A DNA stretch of 64,000 nt from Vitellaria paradoxa (taxonomy: Eukaryota; Streptophyta; Magnoliopsida; Ericales; Sapotaceae), in assembly GCA_019916065.1 (NCBI GenBank), contig CM034238.1:5482199-5546198 (forward strand), read 5' to 3'. Positions 20,788 to 33,843 of the stretch are shown here, one piece after another. The first letter of the stretch is position 1. Every line of letters starts with the position of its first letter. Both the position numbers and the translations under genes were made by a program. Below the pieces are notes generated by a model. The model searched no databases. It saw only the letters and a list, made by a program, of their open reading frames with translations, and was not told where the DNA came from.

Positions 20788-23700
20788 ATGGCTAGCAGTT
20801 CGGCTCTCTCCTTCTCCAATTCCCTCCTCAACTACGAAAACAAAGCCCAACTTTACCCATCCCCTTCCTTCAAACCCATCACCTCTCCATCTCATCTTTT
20901 TCTGCACAAACCCATCTCCGCCGTCCACGCCCCCGACCAAAACTCGGTCAATCCCACGGCCCCCGCAACTCCCCCAAAATGGAGCCTCGACAGTTGGAAA
21001 TCGAGGCAGGCCTTGCAGCTTCCGGAATACCCGGACAAGACCGAGCTCGATTCCGTCCTCAGAATGCTCGAATCGTTCCCGCCCATCGTCTTCGCCGGCG
21101 AGGCTCTGAGTCTGGAAGAGCGTTTGGGCGAGGCGGCCCTCGGAAATGCATTCCTCTTGCACGGAGGTGATTGCGCTGAGAGCTTCAAGGAATTCAGCGC
21201 CGACAACATTCGTGATACGCTCCGGTTGCTTCTACAGATGGGTGCTGTTCTTACGCTCGGCGGACAGATGCCCATCACCAAGGTCCTAATCTCCTCCTTT
21301 TTATTTCCTTCCAATTCCTCACCATTTATGCTTTCTAATTATGTAAACGGGTCGGGTTAGTCCACTCCCGGACCGACCTTGACCCTGATGTGACCGGCAG
21401 CGGATCGGCCCGCCTGCAGCTGGTCCGGTTCCCTTCCGCCCTAGCTGACCCGCCGCAGCGGACAGATCATTTTTCGGGTCGGGTTGGACCATGAGTCGGC
21501 CCAACACATTTACACCGCTATGATTAAGGCTTAAATATACGTTTGTTGGTAAGGATGTAATAAAGAAATTATATTTTATCCTCTTTCCTATCATACATAT
21601 ATACTTGTACTAGATATTGACACAAAAATATAATTTGACTTATAAAAAATTGAAGTGTTCTTAAAATTTTTTGCAAAAGTATATGCGATGTAGATGACTT
21701 TTAGATTGATTGATTGATAATACGAGGATCATGGCTCATTAGGTTGGAAGAATGGCTGGCCAATTTGCAAAGCCAAGATCAGATCCATTTGAAGAGAGAG
21801 ATGGGGTGACACTGCCTAGTTATCAAGGCGATAACATTAACGGGGATGCATTTAATGAAAAATCAAGAATTCCAGACCCTAAAAGGATGATCAGGGCTTA
21901 CACAGAGTCTGTAGCAACAATGAACCTCCTTCGGGCTTTAGCTTCGGGAGGGTATGCTGACATGCACCGGGTAAACAATTGGAATCTCGATTTCACTCAG
22001 CACAGCGGGCAAGGATATAGGTATGGTGTTCACTCATTCAATTTAACTTCGATTTTCGAAACAATGTTTAAGAAACCAGAACCTTCAATTTGATTCATCT
22101 TTACTTAGTTTGACTCGAAATTTTAAATATAAATTTTTACCGTTGGTATTTTCCAACAGGTACCGTGAATTGGCTCATAGGGTTGATGAAGCAATGGGTT
22201 TTATGGTTGCTGCTGGCCCCACAGCTGGCCAACCAATCATGAGCTTGGCAGAGTTTTGGACATCTCAAGAATGCCTTCTCCTGCCATACGAGCAGGCGCT
22301 TACTAGGGAAGATACAACTTCTGCCTTTATTACGATTGCTCTGCTCACATGATTTGGCTTGGGGAACGCACGCGACAACTTGATGGCGCACATGTTGAGT
22401 TCCTACGAGGAGTTGCCAACCCTCTTGGCATCAAGGTATTTTTTTTTTTTAATGTGCTGTTTCATTTACATCTGAAAAATTACCGTTCTGTAATTGGAAT
22501 TTATGTTCTTACATTCTTGTCTTCGAAATCAGCTTTCCATATAAGGTTGTAGTGTCAAAGGTAAAATTTGATAAGCTAAAACAAAGGGTTTGCAATGCAG
22601 GTGAGCGATAAGATGGATCCAAATGAGCTAGTTAGGCTCATAGAAATATTGAATCCTTCAAATAAGCCAGGAAGAATAACAATAATTACCAGAATGGGAG
22701 CTGATAATTTGAGAAAAATGCTTACCCGTTTGATTAGGGCAGTTCATAAAACAGGCCAAATTGTCACATGGGTCTGTGACCCCAAGCATGGAAACACTAT
22801 CAGAGCTCCTTGTGGCCTCAAGACCCGATCCTTTGACGCAATCAGGGTATGGTTAATATACTATTAACTTAGTTTGCATAGCAGCTTTATTTGTTTATTT
22901 ATTTCTTTTTATATTTTTATTTTTTGGGGTAGGGCCTTGTGTTATGTTTGTTTTATAATTTCACTGTTCACAGACTTTTGGTATTTATCATTTTTACCGT
23001 AGAACTATTTAAATTTTGTTGATTTATTAAATCTCTAACTCCGTTCCAGTTCCACTACCAATTTTGAAAAGCAATCGGCAGGATTTTAGTTTGAAATTTT
23101 TTCTTCTGTTTTTGTTCCTTTAGGTTCTCACTGAGCTTTTTTTGGATATGATATTTTATCCCTCATATTATTATCTTGGCGAAGTCTAGTGAACATGGCT
23201 CCGTCCTCTCCTTCCATTTCTAATTTGGCTGGGCAGTGCTGAAATTTGTTTAGTGTGTAGGATGGAGTCTATGAAACATGAACACCCCAAAACCAAAACC
23301 TAAATAGGTTCTCTTGTCTATAGTGGATACATATTTCTCCGTAGGCACACCGAAATACACATTAGACATGCCATGTGGCGCATATTTTTTTGCATACTTT
23401 TTGTTTTCAACATCAGACACATTTGAACACATTTAAAATTGAACTTCTAAAATTCCAGAATTTGATTCATATTTTGTTTTATCTTTTCTCTGGTTGATAT
23501 GTTGAAATATCTTTGAGTTATGAATTAAAATACTAGTTAATTGCATGAAAACTCCCTGAATTAAGGTTTAGTATCACTTAATTTCCTTTAACCAAAGAAC
23601 ATTACATTTAAATTCTCGAATTATGAAGTTGTATCACTTCACCCCTTTCTATTAGGCAAATGTTAGAAAAATACATAAAATTCACTAAATGACCAAAAAT

Positions 23701-25243
23701 AAATAAAGTTTTATTAGCAACTCGCTTCTCTAGTCGAGCAAGATCAATAAAGGGAGGGAAAGTGAGAGTGTGAGTGAGAGTGATGGAGAGGGAAAGGGTT
23801 AGGACTAGGGAGATGGGGAGCGACTGCAATGAGAGAATAGAATAGGGAGGAGGGAAAGAGAAGAAAAAATTTGAGTTTTACTAAAATTAGGTATTCTCGA
23901 CCGTCTTAAGCGATCGACTTTTCCATATACGTAGTTGTCTTCCTTTTTTTATTTTTTTGAACGACCATAGTTAAGCAGTCATCCTTTTCATATTAGTTGT
24001 TGTATTTACTCTCTTTTGTTGACTGCCTACTGGCGGTCGACTATTTGGTGAGTCTCTTTTTCCCTCATTTCTAGTAATGATTGTGATAACAAGGCAACAA
24101 TTTCAATAACTCAGAATCCACTTTTTCATGATAGAATAAAGCATGTTGAAGTGGATAAATACTTCATCAAGGAAAAACTTGACATTGGGTTGATTTGTAT
24201 GCCATCCATCCAAATTGTCAAACAAATTGCTGATATATTTACTAAGGACTACACAAGAAGCAATTTGACATTTTAATGAAAAAGTTTATAAAAGATATTT
24301 TCAAGCTAGTTGAAAGGGGAGTGTTGGAAAATAATTAGACTAATTGAATAGCTGTAATTAGTATGTATTTTTGTTAGGTAAACTAATTGGTTATTCTTTT
24401 CTTAGTTTAGATTTCTTATAATTCTTATAAGAAGGGAACCATATAAATTTAGAATTCAGTGAATCAAAAAACTATTTCCAAAACTATTTTCTTTGTTTTT
24501 AGAAATTAGTGGGTTGCCTTTTCAATCGTCCAAAGTCTAAATAATTTAATTTGACTATTATGTCGACAAATTATTTCGATCAAAAACAAGAAAATGGATG
24601 TAAGCCACAACACGACAAAAATTATTATTTGAGTCATTGACAATATGTAAAAACTAAGAGCTCTACTTTAATCAAGAATTAGAGCCTTACATTTACTATT
24701 CAATATATATTTATACTTCTGTTTCGTTCACAGTACGATCGATATTCTAGTTCAATTATTATTCTATCCCGAATTTCGTGTTTAGACTCTTATAAAATAT
24801 TGAATTAATATTAGTTGTTATATGTTTTGGTGGGTTTTAGAAGTTTTTATAGATATATATAGTTAATAAAATCCTAGGATATTGAATTAGTGTTAGTTTT
24901 TGTATCATTGTTGATGCTGTTTCCGTCCTTTTTGGGAAAAGCGGGTGACGGTAATGTGGATTATGGTGTACGCTACTCTTGTTGACAGGCTGAAATTAGG
25001 GCATTCTTTGATGTGCACGATCAAGAAGGAAGCATTCCTGGAGGCGTGCATCTCGAGATGACGGGGCAGAACGTGACAGAATGTGTTGGAGGCTCGCGAA
25101 CCATTACTTACAACGACCTGAGCTTGCGCTATCACTCCCACTGTGACCCAAGGCTTAATGCTTCTCAATCTCTGGAGCTGGCCTTCATCATTGCGGAGAA
25201 GCTGAGAAAGAGAAGACTGGGAGGAGCAGAGTACTTTTCTTGA
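20788..25243 (+). pseudogene. class II DAHP synthase, complete five-exon gene with a one-base frameshift
   Basis: DAHP synthase joins phosphoenolpyruvate and erythrose-4-phosphate, the first step of the plastid shikimate pathway. Exons: 20788-21282, 21743-22020, 22160-22435, 22601-22846, 24989-25243, all with GT-AG introns. Residues 1 to about 60 look like a plastid transit peptide (Ser-rich). Metal ligands expected from the bacterial class II structure are present: Cys in GGDCAESF (residue 129), and, in corrected numbering, His413 (DPKHGNT), Glu455 (HLEMTGQN) and Asp485 (HCDPRLN). In exon 3 one G is missing after TCT at 22321-22323, so the frame ends at TGA 22350-22352, after 321 residues; the intact product would be 516 residues. 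Changes at usually fixed positions ([15 protein letters not shown]) suggest relaxed constraint, but an assembly error cannot be excluded. Confidence 0.88.
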
Positions 25244-25265
25244 GCGTGTAGCGAGCTTTGCTCGA
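22560..25265 (+). repeat. parent arm of an inverted duplication (exons 4-5 of DAHP synthase)
   Basis: It covers the end of intron 3, exon 4, the 2.1-kb intron 4 with its Copia remnant, exon 5 and about 20 bp after the stop. Its reverse complement occurs at 58325-60990. Intron 4 is 2142 bp here and 2106 bp in the other arm. Confidence 0.85.
24070..24560 (+). mobile_element. Ty1/Copia remnant in intron 4: RNase H end, polypurine tract and LTR start
   Basis: 24070-24280 encodes CDNKATISITQNP, then HDRIKHVEVDKYFIKEKLD and QIADIFTKD, the C-terminal RNase H end of Copia pol. It is followed by a polypurine tract (TTGAAAGGGGAG) and a 3' LTR beginning TGTTGGAAAATAATTAG at 24322. The LTR end was not located. 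The rest of pol is missing. The same remnant lies in the inverted copy, so it was present before that duplication. Confidence 0.75.
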
Positions 25266-25909
25266 ATAAGGAGAAATGTTGAATGGCGCTGGCCTCTGGC
25301 TTATGTGCTTCATCAATCTTTGAAGTGTAATAACTTTGGATGTCTTGTTTGCGTTTACGTTTTGCGAGTAGGCAGGATTTGGGATTGTTAAATATTTAGG
25401 CTTAGAGTGCATCTGAGGGAAGGAAAAAAAAAAAATAGTGACCCAGGTTCTAACTACTAAATTTTTATTTTTTTTTAAATAATTAAATTTATTCTCTTGT
25501 ATTTTAAATTTTTTTAAACCATGAATGACAAAAATATCAAATTACTAAAAAAATAGAAAGCTAACTATTGAAAAGTTAACATTTTTTCTTTTTTAAACAC
25601 AAAAAAAAAAGTTACTTTTTTGTAACTAGCTAGTAGTTAGCTTTCTATTTTTTTTTAAGCTAATAAGCAAAAAAAGCTATGCTTTTTTTTGGTGGAGGAA
25701 AAAAACAAGTTTTTTAGTAGTTAATTTTTGATTTTTTTTTAATTTGACATTTTTTCCTTTATAGTTTAAAAAAAATTTAAAACGTAAAAGATTAAATTTG
25801 ACCATCCTAGAAGAAGTTAAAAAAAAAATTAATAGCCAAGAGGTGAGAAGTTAGCTTATATTTTCAAATTGATGCTTAATATTTTTTTCTTTTTCTCAAA
25901 TATTAGGCT

Positions 25910-26045
25910 CGTTTGGAGTTAAAATAAAAAAATTACAAAATTTTATAAATCTCTACAAATATGAATTACGAAATAATAAATTTAAATTCTCCATTCACTG
26001 TACAAAATACAAGACATTAATTTTTATAATTTTATATAACTCTAA
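25910..26045 (+). mobile_element. short MITE, GTTTGGAGT family
   Basis: Begins CTCGTTTGGAGTTAAAATAA and ends near TATAACTCTAATCACAC. The interior includes AAATCTCTACAAATATGAAT, ATTACGAAAT and a CACTGTACAAAATAC block shared with 2990-3138 and 31960-32128. Confidence 0.55.
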
Positions 26046-28299
26046 TCACACTATTATTAAAGAAAGAATACGTTGAGAATGTTAACTTAGACAAATTCAC
26101 AACTCAAATTTCTCATTTTTGTCGAACAGAGCTTTTTGGAAGTGCTATATAAAGAAAATTCCCCCTTTCTAAAAAAAAAAAAAATGTCTTGCAGTTTGTC
26201 TGTACTTCCATTAGTGTTTGGCTGTCCGTTACGCACTAAATGCTCAAGATGTACGTTCCCGATGTTGGCTGCGTTTGTTTGCGGGATGAGAGACCTGAGT
26301 TTGGACCCCCGCCTTTTTTTTTTTTTTTTTTCATGGTAGGATGGTTATCTTCCAAAATGGAGATGTAGTGTTGTATAACTCTCATATTTAGATTTGGTTT
26401 ATGTTAAAATTTAAATATTTAGAATTATTTTTTATATTTTATTTTATAAATTATTTTATGATATTATTTACCTCAATCACTCTATTTCCTAATTAAATGT
26501 GTATATAGAATTTGACAAATATAATGTAACACCACATAAGTTTGGATTTAACGTAAATAAATTCGACTCATATATTTATGACATGAAATAATTAAGTTAG
26601 CTTATTTATAATATGAAATAATCAGACAATAAATAGTTTAATTCACATTTATTCATTTAAAAATTTATTGAGATTATGCTAAATAGGGTGCGTTTGGTGC
26701 ACCAATATTTGATGAAAAACCTCTGAAAATCTCTATAAAATATTACACATTCTCGCCTTCTTAAAATTCAAAAAACGTTTAATATCTTTTCAAAAAAAAG
26801 TTAATAACTAGAATTCAGTTAATCAAATAGCAAAAATTTTTTCGTCATTTTCACCATGGACTCCTAAATTACCAAATGACACCTAATTTGACTATTTTTT
26901 GTGACATTTTTAAAATCGTCGAAACGAATTGTAGAAAAAATCGGTCCGACGGAATCGCGCCAGCAATCGTGCCAAAAGTTTCTCCAAATCACATTTTATC
27001 TCTTTTTTGTCACTTTTTAGAGTTCCAAACGGAGCCATAATAAGTGGTTATATTAATATTATAAACATTATTTTACTTTTTTAAATTAATTTTATTCATG
27101 CTATGACTTATTTATGATATCACTCGTTTATTCATGTCACGATTTATTTATGATACATTTTGAAAGATGCGGCTAGGATTTAAACTTTTTGACCATCTCT
27201 TTCTTTCTGAGTGAGAGAGAGTTCAAACCCGTTTAAACTTGTTTGAAAGAGAGAGTTTGTCTGAATTGAGGAAAAGACTCAACAATCTGAAAAGTCACGG
27301 GGAAGAAAGTCTTCTTTTATTTTGTTATTTCTCTTGGCCAACCCCACACTCACATGCATGATTGGTTTTTGTCACAGACACTCATTTTATTGATTGTTTC
27401 ATCTAGAGAACAATATATATATACATATATATATATATAACGTTGTTTCGACCACCCATTTTGTGAAAAATCAAAGAAAACATTCAAATGCAATTCTCCT
27501 AATCAAATTTGCATAAAAATGACAGTCATGAGATTTACGTTATGTTTATCTTATGTAACATTAGTTAATCATTTGTCACATTCTACACGTGTCATTGGAC
27601 CTAATTAAACGCGAACAACAAAATGGGTTCGACCCGTTGAACTAATGATGCATATGAGTTAGTTCAGCTTGAATTTATATTTAATCTAGAATTGAATCTG
27701 AAGATCCCAAAATCGCAAACTAGTATCCAATAAGTTAGTAATATCCCAATCAGACAGTTAATGATAAATAAAATGAGAAACTAAAATCAACAAATATTCA
27801 AAGAGACACAAAGATTTGTTGACAAGGATAAAAACTCCTTTAAACACAAAGGAGAAAATAACCCTGAACTCTTAAACGGATCAGACTAAAAATCTTCACT
27901 ATGAAAAGAGAGGTTACAAGGTGCAAATAAATAGTTTACAAGTTTTTCCAATCAACTACCTGTTAATCTACTTGTCTAGGATCCATCTTGACCTTACTCA
28001 CTAAATTTTCCGCAATAAACCTCAACCCATAAAAATGATGACCTTCAATACATGAAGAAACTCTTCCAATCTGATACACACCAACAGATATGAACACAAA
28101 CTTGAAAGATTTTTGCCAAAGAAGGTAAATGAAGTCATAAACCCAAGATTCCTGAAGCTACCATCAGGTCTTTGCAATATTGCCTTGAAAAGGTATATGT
28201 GAGTGACGTGAGATCACAAAGGTAAGGTTTAGGAAAAGATATTTGTTATTTATATCAAAAGAAAAAAGGTAAAAAATCATTTGGGCGAGATTTAAAATC

Positions 28300-28550
28300 T
28301 AGGCGTGCTCGCAGATAACTCACGTGTGTGAGGTTCCCCTGAGTTGCTCATGAGACATGCTTGCACACTAGTCAGTGTTTCAGCAAGCTCGCAGGCATCT
28401 CACGAGCGCGAGATTCTCCTGAGCTACTCGTGAGGTATGCTTGCACACTGATCAGTATTTTTGCAAACTCGCAGGCATCTCGCGGGCATGAGTTTCTCCT
28501 GAGTTGCACACCCGCGAGGATGGGTTGCACACTGTTTTTCAACCACCACA
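28300..28550 (+). repeat. three GC-rich tandem units of about 80-86 bp
   Basis: Each unit carries CTCGCAG-CATCTC followed by CTCCTGAG and TTGCACACT. The units are at about 28305-28375, 28385-28455 and 28465-28530. Both strands are open over about 80 codons because of the repetition; no protein family is recognised. The array lies inside repeat-like DNA and may be part of an LTR. Confidence 0.6.
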
Positions 28551-29044
28551 CTGGAACTTTCCTTTTTTCTTCTTTTCCAAACCTTCTCAACTGGAACACG
28601 AACACTCTTTGACGTTGTGTAGGTGAACCATTAACACTTGCTTATGACATTTTCTAAAAACTAACTTAATTTGAATTACAACCAAATGTTTGCTCGGATA
28701 TTGTCAATTCAAAAACTAACAAAAAGATATTTATAGAATCAACTTTTTTTTTTCCAATTCTTAAAATTTAGATTCGAAATCAAAACGATTTCAATTTAGA
28801 ACTGAATTGAACCGAATCGAAAGTATCTAGTCAGGTTGGTTGAATTTTTGAGCTAGCTCATATTAGATTAGATTGATTCGATTTTTAGGTTAGGTTAGTT
28901 TACTTATTTTTAATACCTAAACATATAAATAAGTAATGTTAAAATTTTAAATAAATTTGAAATTCAAACACACTGTCTTGGCTCTATAATATTATATACT
29001 ATATTAAATATAATATATAATTATATATTTTAGTTTTCATTTAC

Positions 29045-29047
<3 letters not shown>

Positions 29048-29096
<49 letters not shown>
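29048..29096. repeat. (AT)n microsatellite
   Basis: About 24 uninterrupted AT units. Confidence 0.95.
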
Positions 29097-29099
<3 letters not shown>

Positions 29100-30379
29100 T
29101 TTTCAAGTTAGTTTTGTATTGAGTTATATATTATATACTATATTTTTCGAATTAGTTGTGAATTGATTTTAAGTTGAATTATTTTCATTTCGGGTTTGAT
29201 TTGCTTCTTTTACGTATTAATCCAAAAACTAAATAAAAAATATAGAGTTACTAATTTTTTAACTTAGAACTAAACCGATTTTATTACAAACCCGAACTTC
29301 TAACTCGCATGAAAGTAGTCAAATTGGTTTAAGCTTCGGGATGTTGAATTTTTTTGTGCACCCCGGCGTAGAACCAAAAAAAATGAATATAAGTTAAGCC
29401 TCCACCAAAATAATAATAATAATAATAATTGGCTATTATCTATTGATGTTGTCCCTCTTTTTTTTTTTATCAAATAAGTAAATAAATAAAAAATTAACAT
29501 TTTGTTTTAACAAACTACGTGCATTGAAGGGAATCAATCTTTTTAATGGAGGAAAAACTAGTCCCTCTCTCCTATGGTCAAACTTCAAATTTAAAGGAAG
29601 GATTAATTTAGCTTTTTGACGTGAATTTCAACTCCTGATAAATTATAATTTCCGCTCTACCCGGCGATGTCATCCTGGCTTTATCTGAAGAGGGCGCCCA
29701 CACACATTTTGAATTTTCATTTTTACCCCTCTGTTTATGTAATAATGCCTGACGGATCATACTAAAATTATAAAATAATAATATAAATAACAAAATCATT
29801 ATTTTCTGCAATAAACGGAATCAAATTTAGATTTAAGTTGATAAGAAAAAAAATTAACTTTTTAACAGTTAGTTTTTAATTTTTATTAATTTAAAATATT
29901 TTCCTTTATAAGTTAAAAAAATTAAAAATTAAGAGAATAATTTTAATCATTTTAAAAAATTTAAAAATTAATAGTTAAAAACCGAGCGCCTGATTACTCA
30001 TGCCAAACGAAGCATTGTAGCCCTCCAAAACGTTAATCGGCCTCGTTTAAAGGTTGAAAATTTTCAAGACCCTCGACCTAAAGGGTTGTCCTCATCTGTT
30101 TACCACTTTGTTTGATAATTTGATCACCCCACGCTTTTCAAGGCTTGGTTTGAAAATTATTAGTTAATTTTTTATTTTATTATTTTATGTTTTATATTTT
30201 TTAATAAAATTTATTCAAAAAATACTTTTAAATAGTACGTGAGACTTTTTTTTTAGTAATTATTTGTATGAATATAAATAACACGTCTAAAGTTATTGTA
30301 AAATATTAAATTTTAATTTAAAAGACAATATGATAAAATTAAAAAAAAAAGTGGCCTAGTGGGTCTCAAATTAAGCTTA

Positions 30380-30745
30380 AGGCTGCGTTTGGTTTTGTTT
30401 TAGTTTCTAATTATTTTTTGTTGATTTTTTTGTCTTATATGATTTTTGGGTCAAATTTTAATTTTTCTTAGAAAATGTAACTTTTAGGTGTATTAATTGT
30501 ATTCGGCAAAAAAATTGAAAATTAAAAAATTTACATTTGTTTGGTGAAAGCTAAGAAATAAAAAAAAAAATTAACTTTTTCGTTACTTTTTTACACAAAT
30601 GGATATCTTTTATTTAAATGAATATGAATTTTTTGATTTCTTTTTTTTTTTTGTACAAATAGAATTAACACGTCTAAAAATTACACTTTCTAAAAAAATT
30701 AAATTTTAATTAAAAAATGTCATAAAAGACCAGAAAAGTGAAGAA
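30380..30745 (+). mobile_element. MITE-like repeat (same family as 4240-4650)
   Basis: Begins GGCTGCGTTTGGTTTTG. The interior order TGTATTAATTGTATTCGG, CACAAATGGATA, ATTAACACGTCTAAAAATTA repeats that of 4240-4650 and 18680-19100. The right end is not sharply defined. Confidence 0.5.
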
Positions 30746-30919
30746 AAATCAAATTCTATTATTTTGGATTAGATTTTAAATAATATAGAAATCTCAAATT
30801 TTAAGTTATAAAATTAAATCAAATTCAACTCATAAAATTTTACTCTAATTCTAAACGTGAGAATTGGTAAAAATTCTCACCAAATGAAATTAAATATACC
30901 ATTCTTAACAAAACATATA

Positions 30920-31036
30920 AAGGGTGAGTTTGGAGTGAGATAAATTGAGAATTCGTAATACGTGCAGTGAAAGAAAAAATTAATGTGATATAAAATTAAT
31001 AAAAATTTATAAAATTTTTTAGTGTTTATTTACAAA
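30920..31036. mobile_element. short MITE, GTTTGGAGT family, opposite orientation
   Basis: Begins GAGTTTGGAGTGAGATAAAT and contains ATTCGTAATACGTGCAGTGA, the reverse complement of the CACTGCACGAATTACGAA block of other members. A closely similar copy follows at 31243-31385. Confidence 0.5.
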
Positions 31037-31242
31037 CCAATCGGAGCCAAAATAACCAGCAAGACAAATCAAAACAAATTTCATATTCAAACAATTGAGA
31101 GCAACTTGCAAAAGGGGGCTACAGCAAAATCACGTGTAACTCACATTAGTCTTGGGTGTTCTCCAGGTAAGGTGCGAGAAGTCACGAACAAATGATACAC
31201 ATTCATGGAGATTTGTGGTGTCCTGATCATGAGCTCTGTTTA

Positions 31243-31385
31243 CTGTGGGTTTGGAGTAAAATAAAGTAAAATAAATTAAGATAAATTAAAAATTTATAAT
31301 ACGTATAATAAAAAAAATTAATGTAATATAAAATTAATAAAAATTTATAAAATATTTTAAAATTTATTTACAAATCAAACGGTAC
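31243..31385. mobile_element. short MITE, GTTTGGAGT family
   Basis: Begins TGGGTTTGGAGTAAAATAAA and ends ATTTACAAATCAAACGG. Internal block TAATGTAATATAAAATTAAT is shared with the copy at 30920-31036. A further relative may lie at 31525-31685. Confidence 0.5.
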
Positions 31386-31959
31386 GCTAATATCTTGGTC
31401 CCGTGCGTTGAAAATGCACAGACATCAAAAATGATGAAATGTGTAAAGGGAAATTTGTGGAATAAGGCAAAGATTCTCAAATCATATCATGATAATCCAA
31501 AAAGCAGAAATAATTTCATTGGATTCGTTTAGTGTGTAATAATTTGTTAAAAATTTTCAAAAATTTTTATAAATCTCTGTTAACTTTATATCATATTAAT
31601 TTTTTTCTCTCACTACACGTATTACGAACTCTCCCCAAATCATAATTTATCTCATTTTTTATTATTGTTGCACTAAACATGCTCAGCGAGCACCTTGGCT
31701 CTTAGTGGCAAAGATCTTTATCAATTCATTAAATCGTACGATATTTTATCAATTCATTAAATCGCACAATCATATCCATCCGTCCATTCTTTCCAAATGA
31801 AAACAAAATAACCTTGTCGTAAGGAAAATTCCCCACAAAAGTGAAGAAAAAAAATTAAAAGTTACTAGTGAAATCAAACTAAAAGAGTGTTTGGCTGGTA
31901 AAAATTTAACTAAAAAATATAATAAAAATATAAAGATTTAATGTAAAAGTGATATATAG

Positions 31960-32128
31960 GATCCGTTTGGAGCTCTCAAAAAAAGTAAAATCTTACAAAT
32001 CTCTACAAACACGAATTACAAGACAGTAAAATTTAAATTCTTCACTCACTGCACGAATTACGAAATATTTATTTTTACAATTTTATACTATTTTATATAA
32101 TTTTATACAATTTCAAACACACCCATAA
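31960..32128 (+). mobile_element. short MITE, GTTTGGAGT family
   Basis: Begins GGATCCGTTTGGAGCTCTC and ends near AATTTCAAACACACCC. The interior has CTCTACAAACACGAATTAC and CACTGCACGAATTACGAA, the clearest version of the family core. Confidence 0.55.
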
Positions 32129-33721
32129 TAAAATCTGATTAGATGAAAGTAAAAAAAAAATAAGTAAAAACTAATAAATTTTGATTAATTATGATTAATC
32201 AAACACTTTTTTAAATCTAAAATCAAACCAAGCCTAAAGCAATACCAAGAAAAGGGACAAATAAAATTTGCGTGACATTCAAAAAGTTCTTTCTTGAAAA
32301 TTGAAACAAAAAAAGAAATTGAAAAAGTCTAAGTAGCAGTCGCGGATCTAGAGGATTTTCACCCCGAGGCCCTCCTTCTCCGGATCTAGAAAAGTCCCCT
32401 AGTTTCAAAAATATTTGGAAAGTCAAACGTATAATATTTTAATAAAAAAATTTTAAATACCCTTGTAAGCCCTGAAAATAAAAAAATTAAAACTTGAATC
32501 TACAAATATTAGGGGAAAAAAAATTTCTTGCGACAATTATTAAAAAATAATTCTCCATATTGTTCAAATAATTTAAAATTTCTCACATACACGTTAATAA
32601 ATTATTTTATGTGACATTCATATGAAATAATACTTTGAACTATTGGCCAACAATTGTTGACATAAGTGCGATGACTCAAAATTCTAAATCCAATTAATTC
32701 AATATTTTTCGAGCTATAATTTTATTGAGTCTCCTTAATTAGACATGAAATTGTAAAAATTGGCTAACATTTATCTCAGCCTGAATTGATTGGCAAAATA
32801 TATTTTTTAATATTTTTTGTATTATTATTATAAAAAATATTTTTCTAATACTAAATTATTTATTTGAACTGACCATTCAATGCAAAATATCCCTCCCAAT
32901 TCATCGCAATAATTTCAGAATCGTGCCTGCTTGGTGAATTGAGCAATGGAATCATCTTCTCCACTTTTTAATTGAAAAAAAAAAGGGAAAAAAAAAAGAA
33001 GTAAAATCTCGGTCACTCACTCCAAGAAGTGGTTAAACCCATGTTAGCATTTTCCCAATCAAAGTCCAAATTTGACTTTTCAATTTGGTGTCAATTCGTG
33101 TTATAATTTATTAAAATATGAATTCATTTTCCCTCACTAACTACTATATGTATAGGTTACGTTTGGGTTTGTTAAAAAATTTTAAAAATTTTTTATTTTT
33201 AAAAATTATTTACTTTTCATCTTACTTTACAAATTACGAACTCACAATTTATCTAATCTTATCTCACTTTTTATCACTCAAAACACACTAATAGTAATCG
33301 CTTTATTGGAACAACCCATGAAATAAAAGCCGAATTTAGTGCTAATAATATTATTAGAAATTAATATTTTATAACAAATTGAACAAAAAAATTTCATGAA
33401 AATAATATTATGGTGATAATTTTATAAATAATTAAACTATATTTTTATTAAAATTTTACTTTAAAATAATAAGTTGGCCATTATTCACGTTATTCTAATA
33501 AAATCGTTTTGGTCTTAGTTTTAACAATATAGCGTTACATATAATAATAAAATATTGGCAACAATGAAATTTTACCAATTTTTTTTTATTAAAAGCATGC
33601 CAAAGAGTTATGTCAATATATAGGTGAAAGAAAATAGATCTCGATGAATTTTATTATTTAAAATAATTACCATAAATTAATCGTGTGCAAAAATTTCCTC
33701 AAGTCGGCTGAAGATAAATTC

Positions 33722-33843
33722 TTTTTTTTTTTTTTTGATAGATTAAATGGGAGAGGGGGGAAAATGTCCCACGTTTCAAACTCGGGTGATGAGCAGACTT
33801 GCAAAGGCCTTTACCACTTCAGCCACAGTCGTGCTCAAACTGA
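33722..33843 (-). mobile_element. tRNA-derived SINE fragment
   Basis: On the minus strand it reads a box A-like TGTGGCTGAAGTGG (33817-33830), then a box B-like CCGAGTTTGAAAC, then a short unique stretch and a long A tail (the T run at 33722). Spacing fits a SINE with a tRNA-like head. Target duplication not identified. Confidence 0.6.

Noticed and set aside
28361..28612. Open frames on both strands over the GC-rich array
   Set aside because: They are explained by the three tandem units; stop codons are simply rare in this composition.
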